DNA of 10,486 bases. Source: Spirochaetaceae bacterium (GTDB taxonomy: Bacteria > Spirochaetota > Spirochaetia > Treponematales > Breznakiellaceae). Under the pieces are notes generated by a model. It saw only the letters and a list, made by a program, of their open reading frames with translations. It was not told where the DNA came from and ran no database searches. The stretch is taken from positions 1-10,486 of the forward strand of contig JAIRSQ010000093.1 in the NCBI GenBank assembly GCA_031255395.1, written 5' to 3'. Both the position numbers and the translations under genes were made by a program. Shown piece by piece: positions 1 through 5,460 of the stretch; position 1 is the first letter of the stretch; each line of letters opens with the position of its first letter.

Positions 1-338
1 AGGTATGGGACTGGGTACAGTTTTTGAGGGCAGGTAGCAGGGAGGAGTTTGAGATGTTAGCTGTAAAAAACGCAGGGGTGCGCGAGGCTGTGGATACGCT
101 GTACGAAATAAGCGCTGACGAGCGCGTGAGGGCGGAGTACGAGATGCGCCAAAAGGCGTGGCGCGACCGTATGTCGCAAATTGACGGTTACTACCATGAC
201 GGCCTCGAAGAAGGGCGAAAGGAAGGCGAGCAAAGTAAAACTCTTGAAATTGCCAGAAACTTAAAATCCTTGGGCACTGCCATAGACCAGATAGCCCGCG
301 CTACCGGCCTTTCTTGTGATGTGATAGCGAAACTGTAG
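1..338 (+). CDS. Rpn-family recombination-promoting nuclease / putative transposase, C-terminal part (partial at left edge)
   Basis: The frame is open from the first bases of the window (first whole codon at 3), so the gene begins upstream; the TTG at 24 is an internal leucine, not a start. About 111 codons are visible. They read as the tail of the Rpn/PD-(D/E)XK transposase-like family: a W-x-x-F-L segment, then a helical stretch with E-R-V-R-A-E-Y-E-M-R-x-K-A-W-R-D, then the family's typical G-L-E-E-G-R-K-E-G-E acidic/basic repeat, and a final short helix-turn-helix-like module (A-R-N-L-K-S-L-G, then I-A-R-A-T-G-L). Rpn proteins are DNA endonucleases that promote RecA-independent recombination and are often present in many copies in treponemes. 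The nuclease core lies outside the window, so whether this copy is intact cannot be judged. It stops 133 nt before cbiD and is unlikely to be functionally linked to it. Confidence 0.75.
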   Translation, partial: VWDWVQFLRAGSREEFEMLAVKNAGVREAVDTLYEISADERVRAEYEMRQKAWRDRMSQIDGYYHDGLEEGRKEGEQSKTLEIARNLKSLGTAIDQIARATGLSCDVIAKL

Positions 339-471
339 TGTCCCGTCCTTGCCCGGAAGCCCCGCCAGCTTCCATCCGCCGAAGCGGGGAACACAGCTAA
401 CGCGAGCAACCTATGCAGGGCAGTGTCCGGTAGTTCCCAATACCGGCGGTTTGCGGCAAACTTAATAATTC
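339..471 (+). promoter_or_regulatory. Dyad-rich spacer / candidate structured leader of the cbi operon
   Basis: This 133-nt spacer has no convincing ORF. It contains several short inverted repeats. GGAAGC (355-360) pairs with GCTTCC (368-373). CCCCGC (360-365) pairs with GCGGGG (384-389), which excludes the first pairing. CCGGTA (427-432) pairs with TACCGG (441-446) around an 8-nt loop. The loop bases GTTCCC (433-438) are complementary to GGGAAC (387-392), so a pseudoknot is possible. GTTTGC-G-GCAAAC (449-461) is a perfect dyad just before the cbiD ATG at 472. No good sigma-70 promoter, no clear Shine-Dalgarno and no T-tract terminator were found. The cobalamin riboswitch consensus was looked for and not found. 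A role as leader RNA or operator is an inference; terminator debris of the upstream gene or an intergenic repeat are alternatives. Confidence 0.35.
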
Positions 472-1581
472 ATGCGCGATGATTACAGAATTGTTGACGG
501 GAAAAAATTAAGGCGCGGGTACACGACCGGCTCGTGCGCGACGGCGGCGGCTAAGGGGGCGGCGGAGCTTCTGCTGGGCGGCGGGCGCGGCTATGCGGAA
601 ATCGATACTCCGGCGGGGAAACGGCTTAAACTGCCGCTACAGGACATTGTATGCGAGGGAGCGGCGGCTTCCTGCGCCGTCCTGAAGGACGGCGGGGACG
701 ACGCTGATGTTACGTCAGGATGCCTTGTCTACGCGCGCGTCGCAAAGCGGGCTGAAGCGGGCTTTGCGATAGAAGGCGGGGACGGAGTAGGCCGCGTAAC
801 GCTGCCGGGACTTGACGCTCCGGTCGGGGAAGCGGCGATAAACAGCGTTCCGCGCCGCATGATACGCGAAGCGTTGGGCGAGGCTTGCGAACAGGCGGGT
901 TTTACGGGCGGCCTGCTCGTTACCGTGTCGGTGCCGGACGGCGAAAGGCTTGCTCGGCGCACGTTTAACGGAAGACTTGGCATCGCGGGCGGACTTTCCA
1001 TACTTGGGACGACCGGCATAGTGGAACCGGCAAGCGAGGACGCTTTTTTAGGAGCCGTCAAGGCGGAACTTTCGGTGCTTCGCGCCTCCGGCATGGACGC
1101 GGTTACGCTAACGCCCGGAAACATCGGACTTGATTTCCTTGAACGCAATTTCCCGCTCCTCCGTCCGGTAAAATGCGCGAACTTTATCGGCGAAAGCGTG
1201 CGCCTGGCGGCAACCGCCGGTTTCAGGCGGATCCTGGTCGCCGGGCATATCGGAAAACTCGTAAAGCTGGCATCGGGCTGTTTTAATACCCATTCAAAGC
1301 ACGGGGATGCGCGCCTGTTTATTTTTGCCGCCTTTGCCGGCGCGAGCGGAGCGGACGGCGTCCTGACGGAAGAATTGCTGCGTTGCGCTACAAGCGAAGC
1401 GGCGATAGAACTGTTGCGGGGAGCGGGGCTTTGGGAGCCGGTTTTTGAAAAAATTCTTGAAGCGGTTCAGGCCCGGCTAGATGAATTCTGCCTGCGGCAG
1501 GGCTATGACGATCTCCGTTGCGAGGCGTTGTTTTTTTCATCAAAATACGGATTTTTGGGAAGGACTGCAGGGAAAACATGA
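472..1581 (+). CDS. cbiD: Cobalt-precorrin-5B (C1)-methyltransferase CbiD
   Basis: CbiD transfers a methyl group from S-adenosylmethionine to C1 of cobalt-precorrin-5B, giving cobalt-precorrin-6A, in the anaerobic cobalamin pathway in the cytoplasm. The 369-residue length is normal for the family. Family signatures are plain: R-R-G-Y-T-T-G-S-C-A at 14-23, K-D-G-G-D-D-A-D-V-T-S-G at 72-83, N-G-R-L-G-I-A-G-G-L-S-I-L-G-T-T-G-I-V at 166-184, and G-H-I-G-K-L-V-K-L-A-S-G followed by N-T-H-S-K at 258-276. CbiD does not share the fold of the other corrin methyltransferases, so the whole-length match is diagnostic. An in-frame TAA at 466 precedes the ATG and no alternative start fits; no clear Shine-Dalgarno is visible. 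The stop overlaps the cbiL start as ATGA, so the two are probably translationally coupled. Base composition is strongly GC-rich (46 of 60 bases in 541-600). Confidence 0.96.
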   Translation: MRDDYRIVDGKKLRRGYTTGSCATAAAKGAAELLLGGGRGYAEIDTPAGKRLKLPLQDIVCEGAAASCAVLKDGGDDADVTSGCLVYARVAKRAEAGFAIEGGDGVGRVTLPGLDAPVGEAAINSVPRRMIREALGEACEQAGFTGGLLVTVSVPDGERLARRTFNGRLGIAGGLSILGTTGIVEPASEDAFLGAVKAELSVLRASGMDAVTLTPGNIGLDFLERNFPLLRPVKCANFIGESVRLAATAGFRRILVAGHIGKLVKLASGCFNTHSKHGDARLFIFAAFAGASGADGVLTEELLRCATSEAAIELLRGAGLWEPVFEKILEAVQARLDEFCLRQGYDDLRCEALFFSSKYGFLGRTAGKT

Positions 1582-2279
1582 ACAACAAGGGTATTTTATA
1601 TGGCGTAGGCGTGGGGCCGGGAGATCCGGAACTCGTGACCGTAAAAGCGCTAAAAACGATTTCCGCCTGCGACTGCGTGGCGTTCATCGATCCGGGGAAC
1701 GGCCGAAGGGCGGTCGCTTTTGAGATAGCCCGCGCGGCCGCGCCGGAAATGGAACAGAAAGAAAAACTCCGCCTTGCGATACCGATGACGGCGGACAAGA
1801 GCCTTATGCGCTCATGCCATGACAAGGCGCTCGCTCTGATAGGCGAAAAGCTGAACTCCGGAAAGGACGTTTGTTTTCTGTCGCTTGGCGATGTTTCCAT
1901 ATACTCAACCTTCGGTTATCTGCGAAAACTTGCGCGGGAAGCCGGCTTTGAGACGAGAGCCGTAAGCGGGGTCCCGTCATTTTGTGCCGCCGCCGCCGCT
2001 TTGGGCCGCGATCTAGCGCTGGGCGACCAGAATCTGCACATTTTTTGCGCTACCGAGACGAATTTGGACGCTAGTCTCGCGCTGAAAGGCACGCGGGTAT
2101 TTATGAAAGGGCCTTCGGGCGTGCCGCGGGTCATAAAAGCCGTAAAAGAAAAGGCTTTGAACGCCGGTTTGGTTTCCAATTGCGGCATGGAAAACGAAGT
2201 TATTGTCGGATCCTTGTCGGGAACGGATGAAAATAGAAAGTTCGGCTACTATAGCCTTATCATAATCGGGGAGGAATAA
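1578..2279 (+). CDS. cbiL: Cobalt-precorrin-2 (factor II) C20-methyltransferase CbiL
   Basis: CbiL methylates C20 of cobalt-sirohydrochlorin (cobalt-precorrin-2) with S-adenosylmethionine, the first corrin-specific methylation after cobalt insertion. The protein is 233 residues, usual for the family. It shows the class III (tetrapyrrole) methyltransferase pattern: G-V-G-V-G-P-G-D-P-E-L at 9-19, the SAM-loop segment S-L-G-D-V-S-I-Y-S-T-F at 102-112, S-G-V-P-S-F-C-A-A-A-A at 130-140, and a late N-C-G-M-E-N-E at 201-207. The G-V-G-P-G-D-P and L-G-D-V-S-I-Y-S forms fit CbiL/CobI rather than the other methyltransferases. The frame is open further upstream, to an ATG at 1518, but those extra residues lie inside cbiD and fit nothing in the family. 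The ATG at 1578 starts the conserved strand, overlaps the cbiD TGA and has AGGGA at 1569-1573. CbiL versus the aerobic homologue CobI is decided by the cbiD neighbour. Confidence 0.94.
   Translation: MNNKGILYGVGVGPGDPELVTVKALKTISACDCVAFIDPGNGRRAVAFEIARAAAPEMEQKEKLRLAIPMTADKSLMRSCHDKALALIGEKLNSGKDVCFLSLGDVSIYSTFGYLRKLAREAGFETRAVSGVPSFCAAAAALGRDLALGDQNLHIFCATETNLDASLALKGTRVFMKGPSGVPRVIKAVKEKALNAGLVSNCGMENEVIVGSLSGTDENRKFGYYSLIIIGEE
2268..2274 (+). promoter_or_regulatory. Strong ribosome binding site deciding the GTG start of cbiF
   Basis: GGGGAGG lies 7 nt before the GTG at 2282 and sits inside the last codons of cbiL, whose TAA is at 2277-2279. It supports translation of cbiF from the non-ATG start and tight coupling to cbiL. 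Confidence 0.8.
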
Positions 2280-2281
2280 GA

Positions 2282-3040
2282 GTGATTCACTTTGTTGGAG
2301 CGGGGCCCGGAGCGCCCGATCTTATCACCGTGCGTGGCAAAAACCTGATAGAACGCTGTGACCAGCTTATCTATGCCGGTTCTCTGGTAAACCCCGAGCT
2401 GCTCGATTTTGCTAAAAAGGATTGCAGGATACACGACAGCGCTCCGCTGACTCTGGAGGACGTCATGGAGCTTTTTGTCGAAGGCGAGAAGGACGGACTG
2501 CTCACGGTGCGCCTTCACACCGGAGATCCCAGCATATACGGGGCCGTACGGGAGCAGATGGACGGCCTAGCCGCCCGCTCGATACCGTTTGACGTAACGC
2601 CCGGAGTGAGCGCCTTTTGCGGCGCGGCGGCGGCGCTGAAAGCCGAGTACACACTGCCGGACGTTTCGCAGACGCTGATAATCAGCCGCGTCTCCGGCAG
2701 AACGGCCACGCCGCCCGGCGAGGATCTCGCCGCGCTCGCCGCGCACGGCGCAAGCATGGCGCTCTTTTTGAGTGCGTCCCTTACGGACACGGCGCGGCAA
2801 AAACTGCTCGAAGGCGGCCTTCCGCCTGAAACTCCCGCCGCACTAGTTTACAAGGCGACATGGCCCGAACAAAGGATAGTCCGCGGGACGGTCGGCGGCC
2901 TCCCGGAAATGCGACAGGCCCTTGGCACGGACAAAACAGCCCTAATTCTTGCGGGACGCTTTCTTGGGGACGAATACGGGCGTTCCAAGCTGTATGACCC
3001 GTCTTTTGAACACGGATATAGGGGCAAGAGAACGATCTAA
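2282..3040 (+). CDS. cbiF: Cobalt-precorrin-4 C11-methyltransferase CbiF
   Basis: CbiF adds a methyl group from S-adenosylmethionine to C11 of cobalt-precorrin-4, giving cobalt-precorrin-5A. The 252-residue protein matches the CbiF/CobM subgroup of tetrapyrrole methyltransferases from end to end: F-V-G-A-G-P-G-A-P-D-L-I-T at 4-16, Y-A-G-S-L-V at 31-36, L-H-T-G-D-P-S-I-Y-G-A at 78-88, T-P-G-V-S-A-F at 106-112, E-Y-T-L-P at 122-126, S-R-V-S-G-R-T at 135-141, Y-K-A-T-W-P-E-Q at 190-197, and the C-terminal S-K-L-Y-D-P-S-F-x-H-G-Y-R at 235-247. The start is GTG with a strong Shine-Dalgarno. It is the last gene of the operon: its TAA (3038-3040) overlaps the stop of the convergent minus-strand gene. 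The product of CbiF feeds CbiG and then CbiD; CbiG, CbiH, CbiE/T and CbiC are absent from the window. Confidence 0.96.
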   Translation: MIHFVGAGPGAPDLITVRGKNLIERCDQLIYAGSLVNPELLDFAKKDCRIHDSAPLTLEDVMELFVEGEKDGLLTVRLHTGDPSIYGAVREQMDGLAARSIPFDVTPGVSAFCGAAAALKAEYTLPDVSQTLIISRVSGRTATPPGEDLAALAAHGASMALFLSASLTDTARQKLLEGGLPPETPAALVYKATWPEQRIVRGTVGGLPEMRQALGTDKTALILAGRFLGDEYGRSKLYDPSFEHGYRGKRTI

Positions 3041-3807
3041 CGGCGTATGTTGTCTCCTATCCATCCGTAAATGACATCGAGCCTTTTCGTTATTGACGAG
3101 GGTATATCCGCGTTTTTTTCGGCGATGGCCGCCGCGCTCACGACGGCAAGTCCGTACAACAGCACGCCTCCGTCAACAGGCTCGATATAAGTCTCGATCA
3201 GCAGACCCTGCGGTTTTATCACCGGCATAAAGAAATAGTTTATGCTTTTGAAATTCGAAAGCGAATATCTGATCCCTCGTCCTGACGTATTTATTTCCGC
3301 CCTGTAATAACAGTTCCCGAAATTCACGTCTTTAACCGCTATAAAAACAGTTTCAGAACGGGGCATCGACGTTGCGGGCGGCGGATCGTCCAATTTTCCA
3401 GGATCGTTTTCGCCCGCTATTATCGAAGCCTCCTCGAACAGCGCGACGGACCTGCCCCGCGTGCTCGAAGGGTATTCTCTGCCTTTCAGCGCGCTTATCC
3501 TGTGAAGGGCGTTATAAATGTCAAGTTTTGTTACGGGCCTGTCAGTCTTGATTATCAAAAGACTCTCTATGACATTCGACGGCGATGTTCGCGTTACGCT
3601 AAACGACGCGCTTATTTCGCCTGAGGGTTTTATGGTGAAAGCGTCCCCGTCCGCCGTCCGTATCGAGTGCGAATAACCGCCCGCCTGCGCCGCCTTTAAG
3701 ACCGCCGCGTCCGTGCCGGGAAACAGTTCGTCCAGCGTCCGGTATTGCGCGAATATAAAACCGGATAAAAACAATGTCTGTAAAAAAACGCAAATTGATT
3801 TTTTCAT
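3037..3807 (-). CDS. Exported protein of unknown function (DUF6675-like, spirochaete type)
   Basis: The 256-residue product begins with a classic signal peptide: M-K-K, a hydrophobic run to about residue 19, and a likely cleavage after F-A-Q (about 21). The absence of a cysteine at the cleavage site argues against a lipoprotein. The rest is a mixed alpha/beta domain with no catalytic motif I recognise. Landmarks are Y-N-A-L-H-R-I-S-A-L-K-G-R-E-Y near 134-148 and a C-terminal stretch G-L-L-I-E-T-Y-I-E-P followed by L-L-Y-G-L-A-V-V-S. This arrangement resembles, from memory only, exported Treponema proteins annotated as DUF6675. The ATG at 3807 lies 6 nt after the stop of the sugar transferase, so the two are probably cotranscribed, which hints at an envelope role. 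The nearest purine-rich site (AGGGGAG) lies rather far upstream, inside the preceding gene. Confidence 0.75.
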   Translation of the reverse strand: MKKSICVFLQTLFLSGFIFAQYRTLDELFPGTDAAVLKAAQAGGYSHSIRTADGDAFTIKPSGEISASFSVTRTSPSNVIESLLIIKTDRPVTKLDIYNALHRISALKGREYPSSTRGRSVALFEEASIIAGENDPGKLDDPPPATSMPRSETVFIAVKDVNFGNCYYRAEINTSGRGIRYSLSNFKSINYFFMPVIKPQGLLIETYIEPVDGGVLLYGLAVVSAAAIAEKNADIPSSITKRLDVIYGWIGDNIRR

Positions 3808-3813
3808 TATTAT

Positions 3814-5253
3814 TTAATACGCTCCCCTGCGACTAAGCACTACGCCTATCGTCTTGTACAGAATCCACAAGTCTAGCCAGATAGACCAGCTTTGAAGATA
3901 GTATGTGTCGAACGAAACGCGGTCAAAATAATTGGCGTCGGAACGCCCGGAAACCTGCCAGAGTCCGGTAAGGCCGGGCAGGGTTGAAAATATGAGGTCG
4001 AAGCTGTCGCCGTATTTGATCCTTTCCGCTTCGACGACAGGACGCGGCCCCACAAGGCTCATCTCGCCTTTTAGAATGTTTATAAGCTGCGGGAATTCGT
4101 CAATGCTGGTCATGCGCAAGAATTTTCCCAAGGGGGTTACGCGCGGGTCATTCTTTAGTTTATGGCTTCGCTCCCACTCTTCCCGCATTTTCGGATCGGA
4201 CGCCAGCAGCCTCGCCAAAACCTGTTCGGCGTTCGAGGCCATAGTGCGGAATTTATACACCTTAAAGGGTTTCCCGTTCATTCCGATTCTGGTATGGCCG
4301 TACAGAACCGGCCCTTTCGACGTGAGTTTTACAAGCAACGCGACTATCAGCAGGAACGGCAGAATGATTGCGCCCGCCGTAACCACGATGAAAATATCGA
4401 GCAGGCGCTTGGTTATCCTGTTCCACCTCAGTTTTAGGTTGTTCGTGCTGGCAAATCCCAGCATACCGTTAAAGTCGCGTATGTTCATCCAAATATTGGT
4501 CAAATTCAGGAACGAAGGCACTAGCACATAGTATCTGAACGCTGAAACCGAATGAACCATAAGACCGTACAGTTCGTTTTCTTTAAGAGCGGGCATCGCT
4601 ATCATGGCCATTTTCAGGTTGAATTTTTTTACCAGAACGGGTCCCAGAGCGAAGCCGTTCAGCGCGGGCACGCCCTTGTACTCGTCGAATTCGGCATTTT
4701 CATCGAGTATAACGGCAGGAATATAACTTAATGTCCTGTCTTCGAGCAGCTTGTCTACAAGCATCCGTGCAAGGCTGCCGGAACCGTAGATCACCGCCGG
4801 AATGCCGCCTATCTTTGTCAGGTTTAGGAGGCAGCGCGCTATCGAACGGCACACCAGCAGAATGAACGTTGAAAAAACAAAGCCGACAAAAAACGCGGCG
4901 GTGATAGCGTCAAATTCACTGTCTTCGACATAGCGCGAAATAATGATGCCGCCAAAGGAAATGGCGCAGCCTACGGTAAAATGCCTCAGTTCCTCCGCGG
5001 GAGCGAGCGCGATGCCGGGATAAAGCGACAGCATTTGAAAAACAACAATAAAAACAGGCAGGTATGGCCAATAGGTAACAAAGGAACGGAAGCTGATAGA
5101 GCCCATGTCATAAAGGTTCACGAGGAAAAATCCGATTCCAAACGAAATCATGACGGCGATCAAATCGGAGATTATCATCGCGATAAAATTGTACGCGGAG
5201 GTCGTGCGCCGAAAATGTTTCTTATACCATGTCTCGAATTCGTTTAGCGTCAT
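3814..5253 (-). CDS. Polyprenyl-phosphate sugar-1-phosphate transferase (WbaP/RfbP type, undecaprenyl-phosphate galactose phosphotransferase-like)
   Basis: This membrane enzyme would transfer a sugar-1-phosphate from a UDP-sugar to undecaprenyl phosphate on the inner face of the cytoplasmic membrane, the first step of O-antigen, capsule or other glycan assembly. With the start at 5253 it has 479 residues, normal for WbaP. It has about four membrane segments in the first 140 residues, a soluble nucleotide-binding-like domain (I-Y-G-S-G-S-L-A-R at 155-163), a membrane/re-entrant helix near 284-308, and the catalytic bacterial sugar transferase domain: K-F-R-T-M at 334-338, the catalytic D385-E386 in S-I-D-E-F-P-Q, L-V-G-P-R-P at 400-405, and P-G-L-T-G-L-W-Q-V-S-G-R at 426-437. 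The R-I-K-Y-G-D motif favours WbaP, but the sugar cannot be read from sequence. The frame extends to 5364; that extension is low-complexity and holds the likely promoter, so the ATG at 5253, with AAGG 5 nt upstream, is preferred. Confidence 0.9.
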   Translation of the reverse strand: MTLNEFETWYKKHFRRTTSAYNFIAMIISDLIAVMISFGIGFFLVNLYDMGSISFRSFVTYWPYLPVFIVVFQMLSLYPGIALAPAEELRHFTVGCAISFGGIIISRYVEDSEFDAITAAFFVGFVFSTFILLVCRSIARCLLNLTKIGGIPAVIYGSGSLARMLVDKLLEDRTLSYIPAVILDENAEFDEYKGVPALNGFALGPVLVKKFNLKMAMIAMPALKENELYGLMVHSVSAFRYYVLVPSFLNLTNIWMNIRDFNGMLGFASTNNLKLRWNRITKRLLDIFIVVTAGAIILPFLLIVALLVKLTSKGPVLYGHTRIGMNGKPFKVYKFRTMASNAEQVLARLLASDPKMREEWERSHKLKNDPRVTPLGKFLRMTSIDEFPQLINILKGEMSLVGPRPVVEAERIKYGDSFDLIFSTLPGLTGLWQVSGRSDANYFDRVSFDTYYLQSWSIWLDLWILYKTIGVVLSRRGAY

Positions 5254-5298
5254 GTCCGCCTTCTGCCTCCAGCAACCGACATTATCGGCCTTGACCCG

Positions 5299-5327
5299 AT
5301 TATCCGCTTTTTTGCGCCGTTTTACAA
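5299..5327 (-). promoter_or_regulatory. Candidate sigma-70 promoter of the sugar transferase gene
   Basis: On the minus strand TTGTAA (5327-5322) is separated by 17 nt from GATAAT (5304-5299). This predicts transcription starting about 40 nt before the ATG at 5253. Each box differs from consensus at one or two positions and the spacing is ideal. It lies within the open upstream extension of the coding frame and so supports the shorter start. Confidence 0.5.
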
Positions 5328-5349
5328 CCTGTCGCGCCACCCGCAAGAG

Positions 5350-5367
5350 CCCCCACCCCACCACCCC
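5350..5367 (-). other. G-rich tract on the minus strand
   Basis: On the minus strand this 18-nt stretch reads as G4, G2, G4 and G5 runs separated by single T bases. It lies in the divergent spacer upstream of both proposed promoters. It has the makings of a two-layer G-quadruplex but only three runs of three or more G, so a three-layer structure is not supported. No function is shown. Confidence 0.35.
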
Positions 5368-5424
5368 GCGATCCGCGCTGAAAAGCGAGCGCGTGCCGGC
5401 GCGGTTTTGCCTCAGGTTTTTTAA

Positions 5425-5454
5425 TTGACTCGCAAATTGGCAAAAACATATAAT
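5425..5454 (+). promoter_or_regulatory. Near-consensus sigma-70 promoter of the TPR gene, predicting a leaderless mRNA
   Basis: TTGACT at 5425-5430 and a perfect TATAAT at 5449-5454 are separated by 18 nt. The expected start of transcription, 6-7 nt after the -10 box, falls at about 5460-5462, that is on the ATG at 5461. No Shine-Dalgarno precedes that ATG. A TTG start at 5425, used if the open frame is read at its longest, would be the -35 box itself and is therefore unlikely. Confidence 0.7.
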
Positions 5455-5460
5455 TTAACC

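Noticed and set aside
1..338. Rpn-family gene as part of an active transposon
   Set aside because: No inverted repeats, target duplication or other transposase is visible; the name of the family reflects history and Rpn proteins are not themselves mobile elements.
339..471. Cobalamin riboswitch upstream of cbiD
   Set aside because: The conserved boxes I know for this class (the GGGAA-x-x-GGTG core and the CAGGAGACCTGCC-like B12 box) could not be found; only unspecific stems are visible.
1518..1577. Upstream start of cbiL at 1518
   Set aside because: These 20 codons lie inside cbiD; the ATG at 1578 overlaps the cbiD stop as ATGA, has AGGGA before it and begins at the conserved first strand.
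3932..4531. Long open frame antisense to the sugar transferase
   Set aside because: It is a shadow of the well-conserved catalytic domain on the other strand, with no start signal and no recognisable protein features.
5254..5364. N-terminal extension of the sugar transferase to an ATG at 5364
   Set aside because: The extension is repetitive and basic, matches nothing in the family, lacks a good ribosome binding site and contains a plausible promoter; the ATG at 5253 fits better.
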